From the NCBI RefSeq assembly GCF_019635465.1, contig NZ_JAHBZK010000011.1, positions 85,103-149,102 on the forward strand: DNA of 64,000 bases. Direction: 5' to 3'. The position numbers were made by a program, and so were the translations under genes. Of the stretch, positions 1-8,167 are shown piece by piece. Every line of letters starts with the position of its first letter. Positions within the stretch are counted from its first letter, which is position 1. Under the pieces are notes generated by a model. That model saw only the letters and a list, made by a program, of their open reading frames with translations, made no database searches and was not told where the DNA came from. Source of the stretch: Hydrogenophaga sp. Lineage in GTDB: Bacteria > Pseudomonadota > Gammaproteobacteria > Burkholderiales > Burkholderiaceae_C.

Positions 1-2751
1 GTCATTGCCCGAGCCACCCAGCAAGGTGTCGTTGCCACCGTCGCCGTGAATGCGGTCATGGCCAGCGCCGCCATCAATGAAGTCGTTGCCCTCCTGTGCT
101 GCATCGACCATTTGGCTCGTGTGCACCTGCAGCGTCGCCGACAGGGAGAAGTCCACCGGCCGCAGCAGGTAGGCCGCATGGGGGTTGGCGTCGCCGTACA
201 ACTCGTCGTTTCCGCTGCCGCCAAACAACAGGTCGTTGCCGCCCAAGCCGCAGACCTGGTCGCTGTCGGCCCCGCCGTCCAGCACGTCGTTGCCGATGCC
301 GCCCCAGATGGTGTCATCGCCCGCCCCGCCCGAAACGGTGTCGGCCGCCGTTGCGTCATCCGTCCACGCCTGGTACGCGCCCCCACTGAGGCGCAGGTCG
401 TCCACCAGCAGGTTGCTCGACACCCAGTGGCCCTGGGCATCTCGGGCGATGGCCCAGGCTGGCACGCCATTGACTTCGCTGCCGATCCAGGGGGTGGCCA
501 CGATGCCGTTCTGCGCCAGCGTGCCGTAGTCGCCCGTCAGCCGCGCGGACAGCGCCGACATGATGAAGTCGTTGCCGCTGCCGCCGTCGATGCGGTCGCT
601 GCCCGCGCCGCCCAGAATCACGTCGTCGCCGCTGCCGCCCGCCAGGGTGTCGTCCAGCGCGTAGCCCACCACCACGTCGTTACCGCCGCGCCCGTCGTAG
701 TCGATGCGCTGGCGATCGGCGTAGACGCCCGCGGCGCTTTGCAGGCTGCCGGCGCGGTAGACGTCGTCCCGATCGGGCACTGGTGAGCCATGGATCCAGC
801 TCCCGTCGGAGGCAACCATGCCTTCGGCGTACAAGGGCGCGCCGCTGTCCAGCACCTGGTCGCCGTGAAGGCGAAACACGTCGTCGGGCAGCGTCTGGGG
901 CGGCGTGAGGGGTGCAGTGGGCAAGCGAATGCCCAGCGCGCCGTCAACCCAGCCCTGGATCACGACGGCAGCCGCGGGCGCGCCTGGGGCCTGCGCTCCC
1001 GAGTCACTGCCGCGCTGCACGATGCGCAGGCCTTCGTCCACAAGCGAGAACACCAGTCGGCCATCGGCGCTGGCCCACACACCATCGCCACCCTCGCCGC
1101 CATCACCAACCCTCACGATCACCGTCTGTGCATCCAGAACCTGCCCATCGAACACCAGCCGCCCCAGCCCGTCGGCATCAAGCACCGTGTCCATGCCCGA
1201 GGCCAGGTCGAAGCGGTATTCGTCTGTGCCCTCGCCGCCGAGCAAGGTGTCGTCGCCCGCGCCGCCGATGAGGGTGTCGGCGCCGTCTCCGCCCAGCAAA
1301 ACATCTCCCAAAGCGCCCCCGTCGAGCCAGTCGTTGCCACCGCCTCCGATCAAGTGATCCCAGCCGCCACCGCCACGCAGGAAATCACTGCCCGAACCGC
1401 CCAGCGCCACGTCGTTGGCCAACTGGGATTCCGCCCAGTTCATCGAACCCGCCCCGCGCTGAATGTGCCATGCGCCGCCCTGATTGAGGACTGCGGTTTG
1501 GAATGGATCACCTCCCACGGCAGTGCTCGATACGGCGTCTCGCAGGGGGCTCAAACCTTTGAGCGAATCGCTGGCAATGTCTGCCAGATCGAAATGAAGT
1601 GCGCCGGCTTGCATACCGAACAAACCAACCTCGTTGTCGATGGGCGCGTGGTAGTGAAAGTCCATGGCCAGCGCGACAAGCGCCTTGCGGACCTCGGGCT
1701 CGGCGCTGGCACCTTCGCCTTCTTGTAGCAATGACAGGTCTTCGGTGAACCGGCTCAATGCACTGGCGTTGCCGAAGCCCTGTTGGATCTGGTCATTGAC
1801 CAGCGAGGTAATCAGGTCGCGCGTGGAGCTGTTGGGGTCAGCGGCGTACAAGTCGGTATCCAGCAGTGCCGGCAGCAGCTCTGGCATGGATTTGACCAGT
1901 TGACGCAACTGATCATTCAGCAGGAACGCAAGGTGCAGGTTCATGCTGTGCAGACCCAGTGCCAGTTCGACCGGCATGGCTTCATCACTGAGGTCAATGC
2001 CGACGTCCTGCCCCACGACAGTGGGCAGGAACACCCGCCCGTACTGCAAGAACTCGCCCTCGTTGTAGATGTTGGTGACGCCCGCCTCACGGCGTTCGAA
2101 TTCGCCCTGCAAAAAGAGCTCGCCATCCACCAGCTCGCGCAGACGGTTGACTTCTTCGAGCACCGCCAGGCTGGCACTGCCCGCCGACTGCGTGGTGGCG
2201 GCTGCGATGGCCGCGGCAATGGACAAGGGATTGGTCGCGTTGACCTCGAAGGGCGCCGCCGCAAAGGTGGTAGCGGGTTTGTCGTACCAGACGGCCATGT
2301 TGGCGGCGAGCCCTCCGCCCAGGCTGTGACCGGTGAAGCTGATCTTGTCCGGGTCGTATCCGTTGTCCACCGCCCAGTCCTTCACGGCAAGGTAATACGC
2401 CGACGCATTGAGTTGCTGCCCGATGCCCAGCGCCAGCCTGCCAGCAAATGCCAAACCGACGTCTGCTGCCAAATCGGCCACCGTATTCCACGCCCGGTCA
2501 CTGAACTCAGCCAGGAAATCGGTGCCCTTGTAGGCCACCACTATCTCGCCGGTGGCTTCGTTCAAATACGCCCCGCCGGTAAAGCTGAAGGGGTTAATGG
2601 CATTGAGGTTGTCGCCGGCAGGGAAACCAAGGTCAGAAATATCGCGCCATCCAGTTGGCAACTGAAGAATATTGATACTTGAATCACCTCCACCGCCACG
2701 TTGATCATTGTAAACATATGCCGCCAATGCAGCGCGTTCAGCTATATTCAT
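1..2751 (-). CDS. RTX-repeat lipase/hydrolase-like secreted protein (3' end outside window)
   Basis: The frame is open from an ATG at 2751 to the left edge (917 codons seen, no stop), preceded by a GGGAG ribosome site. Residues about 35-260 look like an alpha/beta-hydrolase (lipase class 3 type): the core strand ending in YKGTDF is followed by the nucleophile elbow G-H-S-L-G with Ser143. A helical section (about 260-440) separates this from glycine/aspartate nonapeptide repeats (GGxGxDxL type) in three blocks near residues 445-505, 685-720 and 790-917. Such repeats bind calcium and usually mark type I secretion substrates. No signal peptide is seen. The C-terminal secretion signal and any T1SS genes would lie beyond the window. 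It may be a lipase, phospholipase or contact-dependent effector; the substrate is unknown. Confidence 0.85.
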   Translation of the reverse strand, partial: MNIAERAALAAYVYNDQRGGGGDSSINILQLPTGWRDISDLGFPAGDNLNAINPFSFTGGAYLNEATGEIVVAYKGTDFLAEFSDRAWNTVADLAADVGLAFAGRLALGIGQQLNASAYYLAVKDWAVDNGYDPDKISFTGHSLGGGLAANMAVWYDKPATTFAAAPFEVNATNPLSIAAAIAAATTQSAGSASLAVLEEVNRLRELVDGELFLQGEFERREAGVTNIYNEGEFLQYGRVFLPTVVGQDVGIDLSDEAMPVELALGLHSMNLHLAFLLNDQLRQLVKSMPELLPALLDTDLYAADPNSSTRDLITSLVNDQIQQGFGNASALSRFTEDLSLLQEGEGASAEPEVRKALVALAMDFHYHAPIDNEVGLFGMQAGALHFDLADIASDSLKGLSPLRDAVSSTAVGGDPFQTAVLNQGGAWHIQRGAGSMNWAESQLANDVALGGSGSDFLRGGGGWDHLIGGGGNDWLDGGALGDVLLGGDGADTLIGGAGDDTLLGGEGTDEYRFDLASGMDTVLDADGLGRLVFDGQVLDAQTVIVRVGDGGEGGDGVWASADGRLVFSLVDEGLRIVQRGSDSGAQAPGAPAAAVVIQGWVDGALGIRLPTAPLTPPQTLPDDVFRLHGDQVLDSGAPLYAEGMVASDGSWIHGSPVPDRDDVYRAGSLQSAAGVYADRQRIDYDGRGGNDVVVGYALDDTLAGGSGDDVILGGAGSDRIDGGSGNDFIMSALSARLTGDYGTLAQNGIVATPWIGSEVNGVPAWAIARDAQGHWVSSNLLVDDLRLSGGAYQAWTDDATAADTVSGGAGDDTIWGGIGNDVLDGGADSDQVCGLGGNDLLFGGSGNDELYGDANPHAAYLLRPVDFSLSATLQVHTSQMVDAAQEGNDFIDGGAGHDRIHGDGGNDTLLGGSGND

Positions 2752-2769
2752 TTTTTACTCCCTTTACAC

Positions 2770-3396
2770 TTATTCAGATCTATTTTTCCAGTTTGCCAGC
2801 GCCGCCATTGCATCCGCGTGTCTCTTGTACTCGCCCATGTCAATTTTTTTGGCAAATTGACCACGCTCTCCCGAGGGAGGGCACCAATTTTTCAATTTAG
2901 CCTCATGAGAAAGAAGATCAGACTTGGCTCGAAACAAACAAGAATAAATATTCTCCTCAGACAAAATGGAAGTCGGCACCGATGAGAGTGGAATCCGAGA
3001 AAGAACTCCATCACTCCATCGAAACGCAACCAGATGCATCTTCGGGTATCCATAGAAAGCCATCTGCTTAGGCCCTCGCGGCCTGCCCACTACAAACACG
3101 ACTCCGTCGATCACATCGACCCGCATCGGCATCAAATAAGAATGCCAAATCTGCCTCCCACCCAACTCGGGCAAGTCAATGGTGACCCAGCTTTGGTTGG
3201 TCCCGTAGTTGTCAAAGTACTCGCGTTTTTGATGAACAGTGATTACCCGCCCATCAGAAAGCTGCACCTCCTCGTACCAGCTTGGATAGCGTCGATCGTA
3301 ATAAGACCATCCCAACCAGGAAAAAACCCCAATACCAACCGAAATCAAGAACAGCAATGGTTTATTGATTCGCATCAACCACTGAATTTGCTTCAT
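2770..3396 (-). CDS. Membrane-anchored hypothetical protein upstream of RTX lipase
   Basis: A 208-residue protein of no family I recognise. It has one N-terminal hydrophobic segment (about residues 12-32) preceded by Lys/Arg, then a soluble domain of about 170 residues with many Tyr/Trp, fitting an inner-membrane protein with a periplasmic domain. I chose the second of two nearby ATGs because AAGGA lies 5-7 bases before it. This ATG overlaps the TGA of the small ORF upstream (ATGA). The stop is 18 bases before the RTX lipase start, so the two are probably co-transcribed. Base composition is clearly more A/T-rich than the rest of the window, suggesting recent acquisition. An immunity or accessory role for the neighbouring hydrolase is possible but not demonstrated. 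Confidence 0.65.
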   Translation of the reverse strand: MKQIQWLMRINKPLLFLISVGIGVFSWLGWSYYDRRYPSWYEEVQLSDGRVITVHQKREYFDNYGTNQSWVTIDLPELGGRQIWHSYLMPMRVDVIDGVVFVVGRPRGPKQMAFYGYPKMHLVAFRWSDGVLSRIPLSSVPTSILSEENIYSCLFRAKSDLLSHEAKLKNWCPPSGERGQFAKKIDMGEYKRHADAMAALANWKNRSE

Positions 3397-3629
3397 ACAC
3401 ATCCTTCTTGATTATTGAATGCAATCCAGCCGATCCCACGCAACGAAGCTGCGCCGACGCCCAGTTCCAGCATCTCATCGCCCTTACAAATCCGATCAGC
3501 GTGCGCGCGTGCGTCCGGCCCCACCGCGATCAAAGCTGAACGCGGCGACGATAGTGGCTGGTTGGGGTTCGCCATACCCTCCTCGGGCATAGCGTCATCC
3601 CTTCGATGGGGGAACTGTGGGCGGACCAT
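3393..3629 (-). CDS. Small ORF of doubtful reality upstream of membrane protein
   Basis: A 78-codon frame of unknown function with no recognisable domain. Its TGA overlaps the ATG of the downstream membrane protein (ATGA), an arrangement typical of coupled genes. Its upstream part overlaps, in another frame, the degenerate RTX stretch at 3653-3772. It is therefore either a short gene or the frameshifted tail of a decayed RTX gene. I favour the second view. Confidence 0.25.
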   Translation of the reverse strand: MVRPQFPHRRDDAMPEEGMANPNQPLSSPRSALIAVGPDARAHADRICKGDEMLELGVGAASLRGIGWIAFNNQEGCV

Positions 3630-3652
3630 GGCCAGTCATGCCCCTCCGCGCT

Positions 3653-3772
3653 GTTGCCATCCTCGCTGCCTTCGGTGTGCTCAGCGAGCACCTGCGCGTT
3701 GCTGTGCACGGCCTGTGCAAACAGGCGGTCGTTGCCCGCGCCGCCATCGAACAGGTCCGCACCGCCAGACAT
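3653..3772 (-). pseudogene. Remnant of an RTX calcium-binding protein
   Basis: On the minus strand this stretch reads as a start-less fragment containing GGADLFDGGAGNDRLF, an unmistakable RTX nonapeptide pair. An Ala/Glu/Ser-rich tail follows and the frame then loses RTX character. No RTX repeats flank it and no credible start exists. It looks like the relic of a larger RTX gene, perhaps the ancestor or a truncated duplicate of the intact one at 1-2751. The rest of the gap 3397-3920 holds no other convincing gene. Confidence 0.6.
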
Positions 3773-3889
3773 CAGAGATGGGACTGACGGCGCATGCGCT
3801 CCAGCGCCTGGCTGCGTCAGCGGGCGGACGTGCAGCCGCTCGAAGACGCGCTGGCTGGCGCCAACCCATCGCGACAACCTGATCGGGGA

Positions 3890-3902
3890 GTACCGCCGGT
3901 AC
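3890..3902. promoter_or_regulatory. 13-bp palindrome upstream of hpnD
   Basis: The sequence is GTACCG-C-CGGTAC, a perfect dyad centred on 3896 and 18 bases before the hpnD start. Its position would allow an operator overlapping the promoter or leader. No regulator is assigned. Confidence 0.3.
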
Positions 3903-3920
3903 GTACACTCCCCCCACCCC

Positions 3921-4787
3921 ATGACCCCGCAAGACTACGTCCAGCAAAAGGCCGCCGCGTCCGGCAGTAGCTTCTATTACGCGTTCCTGTTCCTGCCGGC
4001 CGAGCGGCGCGCCGCCATCACGGCTTTCTACGCGTTTTGCCGCGAGGTGGACGACGTGGTGGACGAGGTGAGCGACCCCGGGGTAGCGCAGACCAAGCTG
4101 GCCTGGTGGCGCACCGAGGTGGCACAGGCCTTCGGGGGCCAGCCGGCGCACCCGGTGACACAGGCGCTGATGCCGCTGGCCGGCAACTTTGGCATTGAGG
4201 CGCGCCACCTGCTGGCCGTGATCGACGGCTGCCAGATGGATCTGGACCAGAGCCGCTACCTCGACTACGCGAACCTGCAGCGCTACTGCCACCTGGTGGC
4301 CGGCATCGTGGGTGAGGTGGCGGCGCGCATCTTCGGCCAGAGCCAGGCGCAGACCACCGACTACGCGCACCGCCTGGGCCTGGCGCTGCAGCTGACCAAC
4401 ATCGTGCGCGACGTGGGCGAAGATGCCACGCGCGGACGCATCTACCTGCCGATCGACGAGTTGCAGCGCTTCGACGTCAAGGCACACGAACTGATCAAAC
4501 GCGGCGCAGCGCCCGGTGCCGACGCCGCCGACTTCGAGCGGCGCTTTCGCGCGCTCATGGCGTTCCAGTGCGAGCGCGCCCTGCGCACCTACGACGAGGC
4601 CATCGCCTTGCTGCCCGCGGTCGATCGCCGCACACAGAAACCCGGCCTGATGATGGCCAGCATCTACCGCACCCTGCTGCAGGAGATTGCCGCCGATCCC
4701 ATGGCGGTGCTGACGCAGCGCGTGAGTCTGACGCCGCTGCGCAAGTTCTGGCTCGCCTGGAAGGTGCAGGCCCTGGGGAGGTGGTGA
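3921..4787 (+). CDS. hpnD: Presqualene diphosphate synthase HpnD
   Basis: A 288-residue trans-isoprenyl diphosphate synthase. Family members join two farnesyl diphosphates to presqualene diphosphate, the first step to squalene and hopanoids in bacteria lacking eukaryote-type squalene synthase. Both Asp-rich metal-binding motifs are visible: DDVVDE at 44-49 and DVGED at 164-168 following the NIVR helix. The length matches the family (about 280). The ATG at 3921 is where homology-like sequence begins; the longer upstream frame runs through the RTX remnant and is not credible. It is followed after two bases by hpnE. The usual partner hpnC is not in the preceding 3.9 kb. Confidence 0.9.
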   Translation: MTPQDYVQQKAAASGSSFYYAFLFLPAERRAAITAFYAFCREVDDVVDEVSDPGVAQTKLAWWRTEVAQAFGGQPAHPVTQALMPLAGNFGIEARHLLAVIDGCQMDLDQSRYLDYANLQRYCHLVAGIVGEVAARIFGQSQAQTTDYAHRLGLALQLTNIVRDVGEDATRGRIYLPIDELQRFDVKAHELIKRGAAPGADAADFERRFRALMAFQCERALRTYDEAIALLPAVDRRTQKPGLMMASIYRTLLQEIAADPMAVLTQRVSLTPLRKFWLAWKVQALGRW

Positions 4788-4789
4788 GC

Positions 4790-6109
4790 ATGCGGCTGGC
4801 GGTGGTGGGCGCCGGCTGGGCCGGCATGGCGGCGGCTGTCGCGGCGGCAGAGGCCGGCGCGCAGGTGGCCGTCTTCGAGGCGGCGCACGCCAGCGGCGGG
4901 CGCGCGCGGCGCCTGGTGCTGCACCGCCCCGACGGCCTGTCGTGCACGCTGGACAACGGCCAGCACATCCTCATTGGCGCCTACCGCGAGACGCTGGCCC
5001 TGATGCAGCACGTGGGTGTGCCGCTCGACCAGGCGCTGACTCCCTTGCCCCTGACCATGGCCTACCCTGACGGCCATGGCCTGCGCACACCCGACTGGGC
5101 GGCCACGTGGCCCGCGCCGCTGGACCTGCTGGCCGGCATCGTCGGTGCCCGCGGCTGGACCTGGACCGACCGCCGCGCCCTGCTGGCCACCTCGCTGCGC
5201 TGGCGCCGCGATGGCTTCAGCGCCGACGCCGGTGCCACGGTGGCCGACATCTGCCACGGGCTGACCGCGCGCGTGATCGACGAACTGATCGAGCCCTTGT
5301 GCATATCGGCGCTCAACCTGCCGGGTGCGCAGGCCAGCGGTGCGGTCTTCCTGCGCGTGCTCAAGGACGCGCTGTTCGGCCCGGCGCCGTTCGGCGTTTC
5401 GCTGGCCATGGCCGCGCCGGTGCGCTCGTCCACCCTGCTGCTGCCGCGCCAGGACCTGTCCTCCCTGCTGCCCGACGCGGCCGAGCGCTGGCTGCTCGAG
5501 CGCGGGCACACGGTGCACCTGGGCAGGCGCGTGGACGCACCCGTCCGGCACAACGGCGGCTGGCACTTGGGCGACGACCCGGCGCGGGCGCCCTTTGACC
5601 GCGTTATCTGGGCCACTGGCGCTGCGGCGGCGGCCAAGGGCCTGATGACGGTGGCGCCCAACTGGGCACGTGGTGCCGACGCGCTGGAGCACACCGCCAT
5701 CACCACGGTCTACGCCTGGGCCCCGGCGGCACGCCTGCCTTCACCCATGCTGGCCCTGAGGGGCGGCCCGGCGCAGTTCGCCTTTGACCGCGGCCAGATC
5801 AGCCCGAACGAGCCTGGTGTGCAGGGCATCATGGCGCTGGTGGTGAGCGCCAGCCAGGGCGAGCGCCAGTGGCTGCAAACAGCCGCCATTGCCCAGGCGC
5901 AGACCCAGCTGGGCATTCGTTTGCTGCCGTTGCAGACGGTCTCCGAGCGGCGGGCCACCTTCGCCTGCACCCCCGCGGTGCGTCGCCCGGGTGCCGAGGT
6001 CGCCTCGGGGCTCTGGGCCGCCGGCGACTATGTGGACGGCCCCTACCCAGCCACGCTGGAAGGCGCTGTGCGCAGCGGCCAGGCAGCGGTCCGCGCGGCG
6101 CTGGCGTGA
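4790..6109 (+). CDS. hpnE: Hydroxysqualene dehydroxylase HpnE (FAD amine oxidase family)
   Basis: A 439-residue flavoprotein that removes the hydroxyl group of hydroxysqualene to give squalene. The N-terminal dinucleotide fold is clear: VVGAGWAG at 5-12, then an FEA strand end and the SGGRAR segment typical of amine-oxidase/phytoene-desaturase-like enzymes. A C-terminal GLWAAGDYVDGPYPATLEGA stretch closes the FAD site. The ATG at 4790 follows a GGGGAGG ribosome site inside the end of hpnD, so the two are co-transcribed and probably coupled. The longer reading frame beginning within hpnD is a shadow. Confidence 0.9.
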   Translation: MRLAVVGAGWAGMAAAVAAAEAGAQVAVFEAAHASGGRARRLVLHRPDGLSCTLDNGQHILIGAYRETLALMQHVGVPLDQALTPLPLTMAYPDGHGLRTPDWAATWPAPLDLLAGIVGARGWTWTDRRALLATSLRWRRDGFSADAGATVADICHGLTARVIDELIEPLCISALNLPGAQASGAVFLRVLKDALFGPAPFGVSLAMAAPVRSSTLLLPRQDLSSLLPDAAERWLLERGHTVHLGRRVDAPVRHNGGWHLGDDPARAPFDRVIWATGAAAAAKGLMTVAPNWARGADALEHTAITTVYAWAPAARLPSPMLALRGGPAQFAFDRGQISPNEPGVQGIMALVVSASQGERQWLQTAAIAQAQTQLGIRLLPLQTVSERRATFACTPAVRRPGAEVASGLWAAGDYVDGPYPATLEGAVRSGQAAVRAALA

Positions 6110-6262
6110 CACCTCCCACTGAAAGTCGATAAGTTGCAGTGCCGGTTTCGGCCCGACAGCGCATCGGGCTGTTACCCTTGGGCCTGTTTTCTGCCGGGAA
6201 CCTCCCGCGCGCCGCGCGATCGTTCCCGGGTCGATCCGTACCGAGGAAAGGAGCCCCACCCC

Positions 6263-6724
6263 ATGCCGGTTCTCACCGTTGCACGTCACCTCCGTCGCGG
6301 CCTGCTGGCCATTGGTCTTTCAACCCTCGCACTGGCCGCCAGCGCGCAGAGCATGGTCAGCATCAGCGGCAGCACGGTGAACATGCGCGAAGAGCCCAGC
6401 CTGGACAGCACCGTGCTGTGGGAGCTGCAACGCGGCTACCCGCTGCAGGTCACCGAGCGCAAAGGCAACTGGCTGGCGGTGAAGGACTTCGAGAACGATA
6501 CCGGCTGGGTGGCCAGCTCGCTCACCTCGAAGTCGCCGCACCACATCGTCAAGAGCAAGGTGCTCAACCTGCGCAGCAAGCCCAGCACGGGCAGCGACGT
6601 GGTGGCCCAGATGCAGTACGGCGAACTGCTCAAGACACTCGACAAGCGCCGCGACTGGGTGCAGGTGGAGCGCTACACCGGCGAGACCGGCTGGGTGTCG
6701 CGCAAGCTGGTCTGGGGCTGGTAA
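6263..6724 (+). CDS. Secreted protein with two SH3b domains
   Basis: A 153-residue protein with a standard signal peptide (hydrophobic 13-25, cleavage predicted after ASA at 26-28), so it acts in the periplasm or cell wall. Two bacterial SH3 (type 3) repeats follow, about residues 32-90 and 93-150. Each starts with a 'V..N.R..PS..S' pattern and ends with a GWV.S strand. Such domains bind peptidoglycan or protein partners; no enzymatic domain is present. AAAGGAG lies 10 bases before the ATG. The gene stands alone between hpnE and a convergent glutathione transferase gene. Confidence 0.8.
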   Translation: MPVLTVARHLRRGLLAIGLSTLALAASAQSMVSISGSTVNMREEPSLDSTVLWELQRGYPLQVTERKGNWLAVKDFENDTGWVASSLTSKSPHHIVKSKVLNLRSKPSTGSDVVAQMQYGELLKTLDKRRDWVQVERYTGETGWVSRKLVWGW

Positions 6725-6750
6725 GCCGCCAACACGGCCCACCGCGCGTT

Positions 6751-7401
6751 TCAGCCGTCGGCGCGCACCGCGCGGTAGGCCGGGCGCGCCAGGCAGCGCT
6801 GCACCCAGGCATGAACCAGCGGGTGTGCCGCCATCAAAGGGCGCGAGGCCCGCGCCCACATCAACACGCTGGCCACGCACAGGTCGGCCACGGTAAAGCG
6901 CTCAGCCGCCAACCACGCCTGCCCTTGTGACTGCTGCGTCTGCAGGTGCGCTTCCAAGACACGCAATGGCACCGCCAGACGCCGCTCGGCGGCATCCGCC
7001 AGCGCGGGTTTGCGCCGCTCTTCGGGCATTGCCACGCGGTGCATCAGCACCGTGAGGGCATCGACCTCGCACTCGGTCACTGTCCAGAAGGACCAGCGCA
7101 GCGCCTCGGCCTCCTCGCGCGCGGTGCACGGGCTGATCGAGACGCCGTCGACCTCGCCATGCACCCGCGCCAGGTACAGCGCACAGGCCATGCTTTCCCA
7201 CACGGTGACGTCGCCCTCGGGGCGCCGATCGATCAGCACCGGGATGTGGCCGTTGGGATTGAGCGCCAGGTGCTCGGGCGTGCGGGTGGCACCACCCGCA
7301 AACGGCGTCGGCACGTGCTCGAAAGCCAGCCCCAGCTCAGCGGCGGCCCACAGCGGACGCAGGGCGCGCGAGGCGGGAATGCCGTGAATGGTCAACGACA
7401 T
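6751..7401 (-). CDS. Glutathione S-transferase family protein
   Basis: 216 residues, the size of cytosolic GSTs. The N-terminal thioredoxin-like half carries a Ser in the first loop (IPASRALR), the cis-proline strand GHIPVLID and the glutathione-gripping ESMA segment. The all-helical C-terminal half contains the conserved N-capping pattern 'FTVADLCVA'. It probably conjugates or reduces electrophiles with glutathione, but the substrate is unknown. It lies just upstream of, and in the same direction as, the HAD phosphatase (9-base gap after that gene's stop), so the two likely share a transcript. Confidence 0.85.
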   Translation of the reverse strand: MSLTIHGIPASRALRPLWAAAELGLAFEHVPTPFAGGATRTPEHLALNPNGHIPVLIDRRPEGDVTVWESMACALYLARVHGEVDGVSISPCTAREEAEALRWSFWTVTECEVDALTVLMHRVAMPEERRKPALADAAERRLAVPLRVLEAHLQTQQSQGQAWLAAERFTVADLCVASVLMWARASRPLMAAHPLVHAWVQRCLARPAYRAVRADG

Positions 7402-7410
7402 CGACGACGC

Positions 7411-8148
7411 TCAGGCCAGCGCGTTGCACAGGCTCATGAGATCGGCCACGGTGGCGTGCGGCTGCAGCGGTGCGTGCTCCCAGGCGTGGCCGGCGCGGTT
7501 GACCCAGGCCACCTGCAGACCCGCCACCAGGGCGCCCAACACGTCGAGCTGGGCATCGTCACCGATGTGCAGCACCTCGGCCGGCCGCACGCCGGCCAGG
7601 TCGGCCGCGGCATGGAAGATGCGCGCGTCGGGCTTGCCGACACCGAACTCGCGCGCGCTCAGCGCGCCCTTGAAATGCTGTCCCAGCCCGACGCGGTGCA
7701 CATCGGCGTTGCCGTTCGACAGCGCAATGACCGGGTAGCGACTGGCCAACCACTCCAATGCGGGCAAAGCGTCGTCGAACAACTGCACCCGCTGGCGTTC
7801 GGCAAAGAAGACCTCGAAGGCGGGTTCAGCCAACGCGGGGTCGTCGCCCGCCTTGAGCAGCACGTAGCGAATGGACTCGCGTCGCAAGGCGCTCAGGTCG
7901 TGCGACAGATCGGGGCGCTTGATCTGCAGGTAGTGGCGCGCCTCGCGCAAGGCCTGGGGGTTGCCGGCCAGCGCCGCGGTGGCCGGTGCGTGCTCGCGCA
8001 GCCAGGTCGACAGCGCCGCCTCGGCGCGCTCGATGGTGGGCCAGATGGGCCACAAGGTGTCGTCCAGGTCGATGCTGACGGCCTTGACGCGGCGGGCCTC
8101 TAGGGTGGGGATGGCGGGCTCGTGAACCGGGCTCTGAGGGGTATTCAT
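7411..8148 (-). CDS. HAD-superfamily hydrolase
   Basis: 245 residues with all four HAD motifs: DLDDT at 27-31 (Asp27 nucleophile), SNGN (motif II), the Lys of VGKPDARIF (motif III) and HIGDDAQLD (motif IV). The helical cap between motifs I and II fits subfamily I. It acts on a small phosphorylated metabolite; the exact substrate cannot be read. I used the ATG at 8148; the longer frame overlaps hemH. Only 19 bases separate this start from the divergent hemH start, so their promoters must overlap or lie within coding sequence. Confidence 0.85.
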   Translation of the reverse strand: MNTPQSPVHEPAIPTLEARRVKAVSIDLDDTLWPIWPTIERAEAALSTWLREHAPATAALAGNPQALREARHYLQIKRPDLSHDLSALRRESIRYVLLKAGDDPALAEPAFEVFFAERQRVQLFDDALPALEWLASRYPVIALSNGNADVHRVGLGQHFKGALSAREFGVGKPDARIFHAAADLAGVRPAEVLHIGDDAQLDVLGALVAGLQVAWVNRAGHAWEHAPLQPHATVADLMSLCNALA

Positions 8149-8167
8149 GCTTGCGGGAGAATAGCGC

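Noticed and set aside
46-2682. Three long plus-strand frames opposite the RTX lipase
   Set aside because: They are in exact codon register antisense to the RTX gene and arise from its G/C-rich repeats. Their translations are low-complexity Val/Ala/His/Arg sequences with no domain, while the minus strand shows lipase and RTX motifs.
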